A DNA stretch of 64,000 nucleotides from Marivita sp046591575. GTDB taxonomy: Bacteria > Pseudomonadota > Alphaproteobacteria > Rhodobacterales > Rhodobacteraceae. The position numbers were made by a program, and so were the translations under genes. The notes beneath the pieces are model-generated. The model searched no databases and was not told where the DNA came from. It saw only the letters and a program-made list of their open reading frames with translations. Of this stretch, positions 28,230 through 37,387 are shown one piece after another (the first letter of the stretch is position 1; each line of letters starts with the position of its first letter). The DNA is taken from assembly GCF_046591575.1 (NCBI RefSeq), contig NZ_JBIQWA010000011.1, positions 48,680 to 112,679 on the forward strand, written 5' to 3'.

Positions 28230-28634
28230 TTGGATCATACATTTCCGGTACGTGTATATTACGAAGACACCGATATGGGCGGTATCGTCTATTACGCGAA
28301 TTATCTGCGCTATATTGAACGGGCGCGGTCGGATTGGGTTCGGTCATTGGGCATTGACCAGAACGCGATGCGGGAAAAGGACGGCGTGGTTTTTGCGGTG
28401 CGGCGGGTGGCAGCGGAATATCTGCTGCCTGCCAGGTTTGACGATGAACTGCTGGTGCGCACGCGTGTCAAAGCCGTGACCGGTGCGCGATTGATGCTGA
28501 CGCAGGATATTGTCCGTGGCGACGCTGTGCTGTTTCAGGCCGAGGTGACGGTTGTACGTATCGCAGAGGGCGGCGCGCCTGCGCGTCTTCCGGCGAATAT
28601 CCGCCGTCAAATCCACGAGCCGCGCGGCCAATGA
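28230..28634 (+). CDS. ybgC: YbgC-family acyl-CoA thioesterase of the Tol-Pal cluster
   Basis: 134 aa, hot-dog fold. The thioesterase signature VYYEDTDMGGIVYYANYLRY with the catalytic Asp is at residues 9-28. The start is TTG at 28230: GGGGAG stands seven bases ahead, and no ATG exists before the active-site segment. YbgC hydrolyses acyl-CoA or acyl-ACP and is encoded at the head of tol-pal in many proteobacteria, as here, with tolQ about 110 bp downstream. Confidence 0.93.
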   Translation: MDHTFPVRVYYEDTDMGGIVYYANYLRYIERARSDWVRSLGIDQNAMREKDGVVFAVRRVAAEYLLPARFDDELLVRTRVKAVTGARLMLTQDIVRGDAVLFQAEVTVVRIAEGGAPARLPANIRRQIHEPRGQ

Positions 28635-28747
28635 GCCGATTTGCGGCGGTTCTGACGCCATTGTGTTGGCGTTTCCCCTGAAATTGCGCTAGTAAACTTG
28701 ATAATCAGAGCCCGAGTAATGGGCCCACCCGGCTAAAGAGCAGGCAG

Positions 28748-29443
28748 ATGGAAGCAGAGACACTCGCGCTGGCGCAAGAGATTGATTTCTCTATGTGGGG
28801 CTTGTTTGCGCGCGCCACGATGACCGTGAAGATTGTGATGGTCCTTTTGATCATCGCATCCTTTTGGGCATGGGCGATTATTATCGAAAAGATTTTGGCC
28901 TACCGCAAGGCGCGGTCCGAAGCGGCCGAATTTGATCGTGCGTTTTGGTCAGGAGAGCCGTTGGATGAGTTGTTTGACCAGATCGGACCAGACCCGGATG
29001 GGCGCGCAAAAAAAGTGTTTGCCGCGGGTATGACGGAATGGCGACGGTCGCATCGCGATGATGGGGGGTTGATCGCGGGGGCGCATGCGCGGATTGACCG
29101 GTCCATGGATGTGGCTATTCAGAAAGAGGCTGAGGATCTGCAAAAAAATCTGGCGGTTTTGGCGACAGTCGGCTCGGTTGCGCCATTTGTCGGGCTTTTC
29201 GGGACGGTCTGGGGTATCATGCACGCGTTTATCGAGATTGCGCAGCAGGGAAATACATCCCTGGTTGTTGTTGCGCCGGGTATCGCAGAAGCCTTGCTGG
29301 CAACCGGGCTTGGCTTGTTGGCGGCGATTCCGGCGGTTGTCGCGTTCAATAAATTACAGTCGGACAGTGATCGGATCGTTGCCGGGTACGAATCCTTTGC
29401 GGATGAGTTTTCGACTATCCTCAGCCGTCAATTGGACAGCTGA
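28748..29443 (+). CDS. tolQ: Tol-Pal system proton-channel subunit TolQ
   Basis: 231 aa, MotA/TolQ/ExbB family. It has one N-terminal membrane helix (about 25-45), a long cytoplasmic loop, then two helices (ATVGSVAPFVGLFGTVWGIM and AEALLATGLGLLAAIPAVVA). With TolR it uses the proton gradient to energise TolA, which constricts the outer membrane at division. TolR begins three bases after the stop. Confidence 0.97.
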   Translation: MEAETLALAQEIDFSMWGLFARATMTVKIVMVLLIIASFWAWAIIIEKILAYRKARSEAAEFDRAFWSGEPLDELFDQIGPDPDGRAKKVFAAGMTEWRRSHRDDGGLIAGAHARIDRSMDVAIQKEAEDLQKNLAVLATVGSVAPFVGLFGTVWGIMHAFIEIAQQGNTSLVVVAPGIAEALLATGLGLLAAIPAVVAFNKLQSDSDRIVAGYESFADEFSTILSRQLDS

Positions 29444-29446
29444 GCC

Positions 29447-29920
29447 ATGGGGGCCGGGGTCAGTCAGGGCAATGGCGGTGGCGGAGGTCGCAGACGGCGC
29501 AAGCGCAGAGCGCAGCCGATGTCGGAAATCAACGTGACGCCTTTTGTCGATGTGATGATGGTTTTGTTGATCATTTTCATGGTTGCCGCACCGCTTTTGA
29601 CAGTTGGTGTTCCGGTTGAACTGCCCAAGACGGCGGCCTCTGCGTTGCCGTCGGAAACCGAAGAGCCGCTGACCGTCACAATTTCGGCAGATGGTGCCGT
29701 GTCGATCCAAAACACCGATGTCGGGCGCGAAGAATTGATCCCGCGCTTGCAGGCCATTGCCGCAGAGCGCGCGGATGACCGGGTGTTTCTGCGCGCGGAT
29801 GGTGCGGTGACCTATGATATTGTCGCCCAGGTGATGGGTGCTCTGAATGCGGGCGGGTTTTCGTCCATCGGTCTGGTGACGGATGTGGGTGGTCCGGCGC
29901 TTGACGGGTCGGATGGCTGA
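29447..29920 (+). CDS. tolR: Tol-Pal system protein TolR
   Basis: 157 aa, ExbD/TolR family. A Gly/Arg-rich N-terminus leads to MSEINVTPFVDVMMVLLIIF, where the conserved Asp in the membrane helix takes part in proton flow. A periplasmic domain follows (about 60-150, ending with FSSIGLVTDVGG). It is placed between tolQ and tolA with gaps of three and eight bases. Confidence 0.96.
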   Translation: MGAGVSQGNGGGGGRRRRKRRAQPMSEINVTPFVDVMMVLLIIFMVAAPLLTVGVPVELPKTAASALPSETEEPLTVTISADGAVSIQNTDVGREELIPRLQAIAAERADDRVFLRADGAVTYDIVAQVMGALNAGGFSSIGLVTDVGGPALDGSDG

Positions 29921-29928
29921 GGCGCGCG

Positions 29929-31044
29929 GTGCATACGGGCCATTATATCTCGGGCGGTGCGCACGGATTTCTGATCCTTTGGGCGCTGTTTGGCGGCATG
30001 TTCCATGGCGATCCACCGGAGATGGAAGTGGCTGATGTGTCGGTGATCTCTGAGGCGCAGTTTGCCGCGATGATGCAGCCGCAATCGTCCCCTGATGCCG
30101 TGACGGAGCCTGCGGCCTTGCCGGTGCCGGACGTCGAAGACGTGGCCCCGGATACGCCGGTGGCCGAAACCGCGCCTGCGCAGCCGCCAGAGCCGGTTGA
30201 ACCGGATGTCGCAGAGCCCGATCCCGCCCCCCAGCAGATCGCGCCGATCGCCGAACCTGATCTGACCGAAGACGTGCCGCAACCGCCGACACCAGAACCG
30301 GTGCCAGAGGTTGAGGCACCGGATGTGGCGCTGCGCCCGGTGCCGCGTCCGGCTCCGCGGGTGGCACCTGACGCGGTGCCGGAGCCAGAGCCTGAAGCAG
30401 AGATCGCGCCCGAGCTGCAAGAGACAGTGGAGCAATCGGAGACGGCAGAGCCAAGTGACGCGGAAGAACAGCAAGCCACCGCGCCAGAGGCCGCCGCGAC
30501 CGAAATCGTCACCGAAGCGGAAGACCCTGCGCGCGCCCCAACGGCATCGGTGCGCCCCCAATCGCGCCCCAACCGGCCAGCGCCAAGCGCGACTGCAGCG
30601 GCACCTGCGCCTGAGGCAGGGCCGGAAAAGAATCCGTCTGTAGAGGAAGATACCACCGCGGCGGCGATTGCCGGTGCACTGGAAGAGGCGCTGTCGGATG
30701 CGGCAACTGGCACCAGCGAGGGGCCACCATTGACTGCGGGTGAGCGGGATGGATTCCGCATTGCCGTGCAGGATTGCTGGGTGGTGGATGTGGGGTCGCA
30801 GGCCGCAAATGTGACTGTCACCGTCGGGTTTGAGATGGATCGCACGGGGCGTGTTGTTGGATCGACCCTGCGTATGCTGGCTGCAGAAGGTGGCAGTGGA
30901 ACCGCCGCTGAAACCGCGTTTCAGGCCGCGCGTCGCGCGATTTTGAGATGCCAGGGGGACGGCTATGCGCTTCCTGCGGACAAGTTTGACCAGTGGAAGA
31001 ATGTGGAAATGACGTTCAACCCAGAGAGTATGAGGATCCGATGA
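29929..31044 (+). CDS. tolA: Tol-Pal system protein TolA (Pro/Glu/Ala-rich periplasmic spanner)
   Basis: 371 aa from a GTG start at 29929. One N-terminal membrane helix (about 8-25, SGGAHGFLILWALFGGMFHG) is followed by about 220 residues rich in Pro, Glu and Ala that would span the periplasm. A C-terminal TonB/TolA-like domain of about 100 residues ends it (FRIAVQDCWVVDVGSQAANV, FQAARRAILRCQGDGYALP). The two Cys residues there fit a disulfide. The linker is Pro-rich rather than the Lys/Ala helix of E. coli, as is common in alphaproteobacteria. The stop overlaps the tolB start by four bases. Confidence 0.88.
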   Translation: MHTGHYISGGAHGFLILWALFGGMFHGDPPEMEVADVSVISEAQFAAMMQPQSSPDAVTEPAALPVPDVEDVAPDTPVAETAPAQPPEPVEPDVAEPDPAPQQIAPIAEPDLTEDVPQPPTPEPVPEVEAPDVALRPVPRPAPRVAPDAVPEPEPEAEIAPELQETVEQSETAEPSDAEEQQATAPEAAATEIVTEAEDPARAPTASVRPQSRPNRPAPSATAAAPAPEAGPEKNPSVEEDTTAAAIAGALEEALSDAATGTSEGPPLTAGERDGFRIAVQDCWVVDVGSQAANVTVTVGFEMDRTGRVVGSTLRMLAAEGGSGTAAETAFQAARRAILRCQGDGYALPADKFDQWKNVEMTFNPESMRIR

Positions 31045-32378
31045 AACAGCTCGTCGTGCGTCTTTTGAGTGTATTTTTCCTGGCTTTTATGGCCCCCATG
31101 CTGGCCCCTGCGCTGGCGGAGGCGCAAAGCGGCCCGCTTCGGATCGAAATTACCGAAGGTGTGGTTGAGCCGCTGCCTTACGCGGTGCCCGATTTTGTCG
31201 CGGAAAGTGTCGATGCGCAGCAATTGGCGCAACAGATCGCGCGCGTTGTGGCGGATGATCTGACGGGAACGGGGCTTTTCCGTGAAGTGCCCCGCGATGC
31301 ACATATCAGCCAGATCACCAGCTTTGGCAGCCCGGTTCAATTTACCGATTGGAAGGCGATCAATGCGCAGGCGCTGGTGACGGGAGCGGTCAGCGAAACA
31401 AATGGGCGGGTCGTTGTGAAATTCCGCGTATGGGATGTGTTTGCCGGGACCGAACTTGGTCAGGGGATGCAATTTGCGGGTACTGCGGATGGCTGGCGGC
31501 GCATGGCGCACAAGGTTGCGGATCAGGTCTATGCCCGGATCACCGGCGAGAGCGGGTATTTTGACAGTCGCGTTGTGTTTGTGTCGGAAAGCGGTCCGAA
31601 AGATCAGCGCGCCAAACGGTTGGCGGTTATGGATTATGACGGGGCCAATGTTCAGTATCTGACGGGCAGCAACGCGCTTGTTCTTGCGCCGCGCTTTTCA
31701 GAGAACGGGCAGCGCGTTTTGTATACCAGCTATGAAACAGGAATGCCGCGGGTTCATGTTTTAGACGTCGGCACGGTGCAAAGCCGTATTCTTCAGGGAC
31801 AGAATGGCGTGATGAGTTTTGCGCCGCGCTTTGCCCCGAATGGCCAAACGGTGGTCTATTCCCTGACGCAAGGGTCAAACACCGACATCTGGGCTATGGA
31901 TATCGCCAGCGGCGGCACCCGGCAGTTGACCAGTGCGCCGTCGATTGAAACCGCGCCGAGTTATTCGCCGGATGGGCAACAGATTGTGTTTGAGAGCGAC
32001 CGGTCCGGCACGCAGCAGCTTTATGTGATGTCCGCGTCAGGGGGCGAGGCCAAGCGCATCAGTTTCGGACAGGGGCGTTATTCCACGCCGGTCTGGTCGC
32101 CGCGCGGTGACATGATTGCGTTTACCAAGCAGAGCGCGGGGCGTTTTCATATTGGCGTGATGCGCACTGACGGGTCGGAGGAACGGTTGCTGACGGCGTC
32201 GTTTCTGGATGAAGGTCCGACCTGGTCGCCAAATGGCCGGGTGATCATGTTTGCGCGGGAAACACAGGGTGCTCAGGGTGCCTCTTCGCTTTATACGGTT
32301 GATATTTCCGGGCGCAATCTCAAGCGGGTTCGCACGCCCGAAGGGGCGTCGGATCCAAGCTGGGGGCCGTTGCAATGA
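31041..32378 (+). CDS. tolB: Tol-Pal system periplasmic beta-propeller TolB
   Basis: 445 aa from the ATG at 31041. The signal peptide is MKQLVVRLLSVFFLAFMAPM through about residue 32 (ALAEAQ). The N-terminal domain (LRIEITEGVVEPLPYAVPDF) is followed by a six-bladed propeller with repeated PxxSPDG/FSPNG-like turns (APRFSENGQRVLYTSYETG, PSYSPDGQQIVFESDRSG). TolB binds Pal and links the Tol inner-membrane complex to the outer membrane. It is coupled to tolA by an ATGA overlap. Confidence 0.97.
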   Translation: MKQLVVRLLSVFFLAFMAPMLAPALAEAQSGPLRIEITEGVVEPLPYAVPDFVAESVDAQQLAQQIARVVADDLTGTGLFREVPRDAHISQITSFGSPVQFTDWKAINAQALVTGAVSETNGRVVVKFRVWDVFAGTELGQGMQFAGTADGWRRMAHKVADQVYARITGESGYFDSRVVFVSESGPKDQRAKRLAVMDYDGANVQYLTGSNALVLAPRFSENGQRVLYTSYETGMPRVHVLDVGTVQSRILQGQNGVMSFAPRFAPNGQTVVYSLTQGSNTDIWAMDIASGGTRQLTSAPSIETAPSYSPDGQQIVFESDRSGTQQLYVMSASGGEAKRISFGQGRYSTPVWSPRGDMIAFTKQSAGRFHIGVMRTDGSEERLLTASFLDEGPTWSPNGRVIMFARETQGAQGASSLYTVDISGRNLKRVRTPEGASDPSWGPLQ

Positions 32379-32414
32379 GGTTAACCCGGTTACAAGATTT
32401 GCGGCTTAAAGTAA

Positions 32415-32438
32415 AAGAATTTTCGTACGAAAATTCTT
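32415..32438. repeat. Perfect 24-bp palindrome in the tolB-pal gap
   Basis: AAGAATTTTCGT is followed at once by its exact reverse complement ACGAAAATTCTT. It lies 37 bp after tolB and 72 bp before pal. There is no T-run, so it is not a standard terminator; it may be a hairpin that sets relative pal expression or a protein site. It is the only copy in the window. Confidence 0.85.
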
Positions 32439-32509
32439 GGGCACACGGGTCTATATGCGGCGCGGGTGCCGTGGTAAAACCAACATAACAGATAAGGGCA
32501 GGACAATTC

Positions 32510-33028
32510 ATGCGACTTTCCGCGAAACTGACGATGCTGATCACGGTCTTGGCCGTGTCGGCCTGTACGAATGCCAACCGTTTTGACAATGATGCGGTCG
32601 ATTTGAATGCTGCAACCGGCTCTGCCGGCGGGATTGTGCCCGGCAGCGCAAGTGATCCCAGTTCCCCGGCATATTTCCAGCAAACCGTGGGCGACCGTGT
32701 TTTGTTTGCCGTCGATCAGTCCACGCTCAGCCCCCAGGCACGTGCCACGCTGGATGGTCAGATTCAGTGGCTGCAAACCAACACCGATTACAATGCGGTG
32801 ATCGAAGGCCACGCGGACGAGCAAGGCACGCGGGCCTATAACCTTGCTTTGGGCGCGCGGCGGGCCAATGCGGTTATGGAATACCTTGTTGCGCAGGGGA
32901 TCGCGTCTAATCGGTTGCGTTTTGTCAGCTATGGCAAGGAACGCCCGATTGAAATCTGTTCACAAGAAGCGTGTTATGCAAAGAACAGACGTGCGGTGAC
33001 CATCATTTCCGCCGGTGTCACAAGCTAA
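32510..33028 (+). CDS. pal: Peptidoglycan-associated lipoprotein Pal
   Basis: 172 aa. The lipoprotein signal MRLSAKLTMLITVLAVSACT gives the lipid-bearing Cys19. The OmpA-like peptidoglycan-binding domain has the core motif IEGHADEQGTRAYNLALGAR and the adjoining RANAVMEYL. Pal anchors the outer membrane to the wall and is pulled by TolB/TolA. It is separated from tolB by 131 bp, longer than the other gaps in the operon, and may have its own control. Confidence 0.97.
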   Translation: MRLSAKLTMLITVLAVSACTNANRFDNDAVDLNAATGSAGGIVPGSASDPSSPAYFQQTVGDRVLFAVDQSTLSPQARATLDGQIQWLQTNTDYNAVIEGHADEQGTRAYNLALGARRANAVMEYLVAQGIASNRLRFVSYGKERPIEICSQEACYAKNRRAVTIISAGVTS

Positions 33029-33039
33029 CGGAGATCTGA

Positions 33040-33864
33040 ATGCGCCTTGGGGCTATTGTGGTCGGTGGTCTTTTGTCGTTTGCCCCCTTTGGGGTGCAGG
33101 CGGCCGAGACGCTGGCTGATATTCGGCAGGACATGTCTGTCCTGTTTGTCGAGATCCAAAAGCTGAAGCGGGAACTGAGCACCACCGGGCCCAGCACGGT
33201 GGCGCTGCCGGCGGGGGCGCTGGACCGGATCAACGCCATAGAATCAGAGCTGCAGCGCCTCACGGCCAAAACAGAAGAGCTTGAGTTCCGCGTGGGGCGC
33301 GTCGCGGATGACGGGGCGCGCCGTTTGGGCGATCTTGAATTCCGCCTGTGCGAACTGGAGGACGGATGCGATCTTGGGTCTTTGGGCCGTGTGCCGACCT
33401 TGGGTGGAGAGGCCGAGACCGAGACCGCCACGGCACCGACGCCGCAACCGGTCCCGCAAACTGGCGAAACGCAATTGGCGGTTGGCGAAGAAACAGACTT
33501 TCGGCGAGCTGGGGAGGCGCTCGCCCAGGGTGACTTTCAATCCGCCGCAGACCAGTTTGCGACCTTTCGCGAGACCTATCCAGGGGGACCGCTAGAAGCG
33601 CAGGCGCTGGTGCTTGAGGGGCGCGCGCTTGCCGGTCAGGGAAATCTGCGGGACGCGGCGCGGCGGTTCCTGGATGCCTATGCCGGGTATCCAAATGACG
33701 ACGCCGGGCCAGAGGCGCTTTGGCGTCTTGGGGCTGCTTTGGGTGATCTGGGCAACACTTCAGAGGCCTGCGTGACCTTGTCGGAAGTGGCGGGGCGGTA
33801 TCCGGGCAGTCGTGAGGCGATTGCCGAAGCCGAGGCCGCCAAGGCCCGTTTCAACTGTCCGTGA
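33040..33864 (+). CDS. cpoB: Cell-division coordinator CpoB (YbgF)
   Basis: 274 aa. The signal peptide ends about residue 20 (GVQAAETLA). A coiled-coil segment (about 25-85, ADIRQDMSVLFVEIQKLKRE) is followed by a flexible Pro/Thr linker and C-terminal TPR repeats (FRRAGEALAQGDFQSAADQF, AARRFLDAYAGYPNDDAG). CpoB links peptidoglycan synthesis to Tol-driven outer-membrane constriction. Its stop overlaps the GTG start of tilS. Confidence 0.9.
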   Translation: MRLGAIVVGGLLSFAPFGVQAAETLADIRQDMSVLFVEIQKLKRELSTTGPSTVALPAGALDRINAIESELQRLTAKTEELEFRVGRVADDGARRLGDLEFRLCELEDGCDLGSLGRVPTLGGEAETETATAPTPQPVPQTGETQLAVGEETDFRRAGEALAQGDFQSAADQFATFRETYPGGPLEAQALVLEGRALAGQGNLRDAARRFLDAYAGYPNDDAGPEALWRLGAALGDLGNTSEACVTLSEVAGRYPGSREAIAEAEAAKARFNCP

Positions 33865-35219
33865 CAGCAGATCCGCCGCTGCAACAGCGGTTCGCCGATG
33901 AAATGGGGCGATTGCTGGGGCCGGATTTTCCGTCTGACATCGGCTTGGCCGTGTCGGGCGGGGGCGACAGTATGGCCATGCTGTATCTTGCGCATAATTG
34001 GACACATCATTTTGGCGTCCGGTTGTGGGTCGCAACCGTGGATCACGGGCTGCGTCCGGAAAGCGCGTCAGAGGCATTTATGGTGGCAGAGGAATGCCGC
34101 ATTTTGGGATGGCCGCATGCAACATTGCGTTGGGTGTGGGACCATTCGGGCAATGTTCAGGATGCGGCGCGGCGTGCGCGGCTTGAGTTGCTGGATCGTT
34201 GGCGTGGCGGGGTGAAACATGTTTTGTTTGCGCATAGTCTGGATGATCAGGCGGAAACCGTAATCATGCGGCTGATGCGCGGCTCTGGCGTGGACGGTTT
34301 GGCCGGGATGCGTGCCAGCCGTGACGTTGTGCCTAATCCGATTGACGCAATGCCTTTGTCGGCGACCGAGTGTCTGGGCGATGGCCCTGACGGCAGATGG
34401 ACACCGGGATATCGGATCGTGCGTCCCTGTCTTGGCATGTCGCGGGCAGACCTGCGGCACTATGCGCGTGTGCTGAAAGGTAGATGGGTTGATGACCCCA
34501 CCAATCAGGACGATTCCTTTGCGCGGGTGCGGGTTCGGAAGATGCTGGCTCTTTTACAGCAGGACGGGCTGAGCCTGGCGGCGTTGGCAGAAACCGCGCA
34601 GCGCATGACGCGGGCGCGAGACGCCTTGCAGGCGCGATTGGTCGGTGCGGTGAGAGATCTGTCCGAGACAACCCTGCCGGGACAGGTTTTACTGGATCGC
34701 GATGGGTTTGCGGCGCTGGACACGGAAACGCAGATGCGGCTTTTGACGTCGGCGCTGTGCTATGTGGCATCGTCTGAATACAGGCCCCGTGCGCAGGCAA
34801 GCGACATGCTTTTGGATCACATTTTGTCCGGGAAAGGCGGAACACTGCATGGGGCGCGGGTGATTGTCGGAGCCCGCCAGCTGCGCGTTGTGCGCGATAC
34901 GGGCGCGGTTCATCACCGGCACAGCCCGTTAGGATCAATGTGGGACGGGCAGTGGCATATCGAGCCGACACATGACGGCGCGGATGCAAATGCCATTGTG
35001 CGTATGTTGGGAGAAGACGGCTGGCGACAGTGGCTTGCGCGGGTGGATCGGCCTGTGCCGGTGATTCCGCACAATGCGGCGCTGTCCTTGCCTGCCGTTT
35101 GGCAGAACGCGACCTTAATGTGGTGTCCGTTATGGGAAGATCACGCGGATTATCGGGCCACGCGGTATGTTCTGGGACGGCGTGACACTGGATTCGAGGC
35201 ATTTTGTCTTTCGCATTGA
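33861..35219 (+). CDS. tilS: tRNA(Ile)-lysidine synthase TilS
   Basis: 452 aa from a GTG at 33861 that overlaps the cpoB stop (GTGA). The PP-loop SGGGDSMAML lies near residue 31. Following family motifs are ATVDHGLRPES and AHSLDDQAETVIMRLMRGSG. TilS makes lysidine at position 34 of tRNA-Ile(CAU) so that it reads AUA. The cpoB-tilS-ftsH order is typical of this group. Confidence 0.95.
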   Translation: MTADPPLQQRFADEMGRLLGPDFPSDIGLAVSGGGDSMAMLYLAHNWTHHFGVRLWVATVDHGLRPESASEAFMVAEECRILGWPHATLRWVWDHSGNVQDAARRARLELLDRWRGGVKHVLFAHSLDDQAETVIMRLMRGSGVDGLAGMRASRDVVPNPIDAMPLSATECLGDGPDGRWTPGYRIVRPCLGMSRADLRHYARVLKGRWVDDPTNQDDSFARVRVRKMLALLQQDGLSLAALAETAQRMTRARDALQARLVGAVRDLSETTLPGQVLLDRDGFAALDTETQMRLLTSALCYVASSEYRPRAQASDMLLDHILSGKGGTLHGARVIVGARQLRVVRDTGAVHHRHSPLGSMWDGQWHIEPTHDGADANAIVRMLGEDGWRQWLARVDRPVPVIPHNAALSLPAVWQNATLMWCPLWEDHADYRATRYVLGRRDTGFEAFCLSH

Positions 35220-35298
35220 ACCCAGCCTATGCATCTCTATGTTATACACCAAGAGATGGGCACCGTCCTTGTGTCTGTCGTTTTCAGGAGAATTTGCC

Positions 35299-37218
35299 TT
35301 GGGCAACGCACGAAATATCGCCTTTTGGGTCGTACTGTTCCTGCTGATCCTTGCTCTGTTCAACATCTTTTCGGGTGGCGGCAACACGCTGCAAAGCCGC
35401 GAAATCAGCTATTCTGATTTTGTGACGGCTGTTGAAGATGACACGGTCAGTTCGGTCACGCTGGACGGTGAACAAGTCCGCTTCCGCAGCACAGATGGTC
35501 AGGATTATGTCGCCATCAAACCAGAGGATGCCACGGTCACCGATTTGTTGATCGCAAACGAAGTGCCCATCCGGGCCGAGCAACAACAGCAATCCGGCTT
35601 CCAGTCCTTTTTGCTAAGCCTGCTGCCGTTCCTTTTGCTGATCGGAGTGTGGATTTATTTCATGAACCGGATGCAGGGCGGGGGCCGTGGTGGTGCCATG
35701 GGTTTTGGAAAATCCAAGGCAAAACTGCTAACGGAAAAACATGGTCGGGTCACATTCGATGATGTGGCCGGCATCGACGAAGCCAAGGAAGAGCTGGAAG
35801 AGATTGTGGAATTTCTGCGCAATCCGCAGCGGTTCTCGCGGCTTGGCGGCAAGATCCCCAAAGGCGCGCTGTTGGTGGGCCCTCCGGGGACCGGTAAAAC
35901 GCTGCTTGCGCGTGCGATTGCCGGAGAGGCGGGTGTGCCGTTCTTTACCATCTCGGGCTCTGACTTTGTTGAGATGTTTGTCGGTGTGGGTGCCAGCCGT
36001 GTCCGCGATATGTTCGAACAGGCCAAGAAAAACGCGCCCTGTATTGTGTTTATCGACGAAATTGACGCCGTAGGGCGTGCCCGTGGGGCCGGGTATGGCG
36101 GCGGCAATGATGAACGCGAGCAGACGTTGAACCAGCTTCTGGTCGAGATGGACGGGTTCGAAGCCAATGAAGGTGTCATTATCGTTGCGGCCACCAACCG
36201 CCGTGATGTGCTTGACCCAGCACTTCTGCGCCCGGGTCGTTTTGATCGTCAGGTCACCGTGCCGAACCCCGACATCAAGGGCCGTGAGAAGATTTTGGGC
36301 GTGCATGCGCGCAAAACGCCGCTGGGGCCGGATGTGGACCTGCGCATCATCGCGCGCGGCACGCCGGGCTTTTCCGGTGCGGATCTGGCAAACCTTGTGA
36401 ACGAAGCGGCCTTGATGGCGGCCCGTGTCGGACGTCGGTTTGTCACGATGGAAGATTTTGAAAACGCCAAAGACAAAGTCATGATGGGCGCAGAGCGCCG
36501 CTCTATGGTGTTGACGCCGGACCAGAAGGAAAAGACCGCTTATCATGAGGCGGGGCACGCGGTAGTCGGGCTTTCTCTGCCGCAATGTGATCCGGTCTAC
36601 AAAGCGACAATCATTCCACGCGGTGGCGCTTTGGGGATGGTTGTGTCGCTTCCTGAAATCGACCGTTTGAACTGGCACAAATCCGAGTGCGAGGAAAAGC
36701 TTGCGATGACGATGGCGGGCAAGGCTGCCGAGATCATCAAATATGGCGCGGACAATGTGTCCAACGGGCCTGCCGGTGACATTCAACAAGCCTCTGCTTT
36801 GGCGCGGGCGATGGTGTTGCAATGGGGTATGTCCGACAAGGTCGGTAATATTGATTATCGCGAAGCGGCAGAGGGCTATAGCGGCAACACTGCCGGGTTC
36901 TCGGTGTCGGCCAATACCAAAGAGATGATCGAGGAAGAGGTCAAACGCTTTATCCAAGAGGCGTATGATCGGGCCTTCCAGATCCTTAACGACAAGAAAG
37001 AAGAGTGGGAGCGTCTGGCGCAGGGGCTTTTGGAATACGAAACCCTGACCGGAGACGAGATCAAGCGCGTGATGAATGGCGAGCCTCCGTCGGCTGGGGA
37101 TGATGATGCGTCCGGCGATGCGCCGGATAAACCCAGTGTCACCGCGATTCCCAAGACCAAGCCAAAGTCCAAACCGCGCGAAGGCGATCCCGGACTGGAG
37201 CCGGAACCCACAGCTTAG
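35299..37218 (+). CDS. ftsH: ATP-dependent zinc metalloprotease FtsH
   Basis: 639 aa from a TTG at 35299. This start is chosen because CAGGAGA lies eight bases ahead and the family N-terminus (GNARNIAFWVVLFLLIL) begins there. Two membrane helices (about 7-25 and 103-122) flank a small periplasmic domain. The AAA module has Walker A GPPGTGKT (194-201), Walker B IVFIDEIDAVGR and the SRH with RPGRFDRQ. The zinc site is HEAGH (416-420). FtsH degrades misfolded membrane proteins and selected regulators. A terminator follows. Confidence 0.97.
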   Translation: MGNARNIAFWVVLFLLILALFNIFSGGGNTLQSREISYSDFVTAVEDDTVSSVTLDGEQVRFRSTDGQDYVAIKPEDATVTDLLIANEVPIRAEQQQQSGFQSFLLSLLPFLLLIGVWIYFMNRMQGGGRGGAMGFGKSKAKLLTEKHGRVTFDDVAGIDEAKEELEEIVEFLRNPQRFSRLGGKIPKGALLVGPPGTGKTLLARAIAGEAGVPFFTISGSDFVEMFVGVGASRVRDMFEQAKKNAPCIVFIDEIDAVGRARGAGYGGGNDEREQTLNQLLVEMDGFEANEGVIIVAATNRRDVLDPALLRPGRFDRQVTVPNPDIKGREKILGVHARKTPLGPDVDLRIIARGTPGFSGADLANLVNEAALMAARVGRRFVTMEDFENAKDKVMMGAERRSMVLTPDQKEKTAYHEAGHAVVGLSLPQCDPVYKATIIPRGGALGMVVSLPEIDRLNWHKSECEEKLAMTMAGKAAEIIKYGADNVSNGPAGDIQQASALARAMVLQWGMSDKVGNIDYREAAEGYSGNTAGFSVSANTKEMIEEEVKRFIQEAYDRAFQILNDKKEEWERLAQGLLEYETLTGDEIKRVMNGEPPSAGDDDASGDAPDKPSVTAIPKTKPKSKPREGDPGLEPEPTA

Positions 37219-37240
37219 GTGTGAGTTGCAATCAACTGCA

Positions 37241-37278
37241 AAAGCCTCGGTCCCAATATGGGCACCGGGGCTTTTTTC
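37241..37278 (+). terminator. Rho-independent terminator after ftsH
   Basis: Stem AGCCTCGGT (37243-37251) pairs with ACCGGGGCT (37264-37272), with one G-T pair, followed by six T. It ends the long ruv-tol-tilS-ftsH run. Confidence 0.85.
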
Positions 37279-37387
37279 TGACTGGTGGTTTTGGAAATGA
37301 GGGCGTTCAAAAGCGCTTGCCGCATGTTTCGGGTTGCGCCGTGACGTGTGATGCGGTTTTCACAACACACCGTTCAAGGAGATATCC

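Noticed and set aside
35728..36957. 409-codon open frame on the minus strand
   Set aside because: It is opposite ftsH and lacks any motif.
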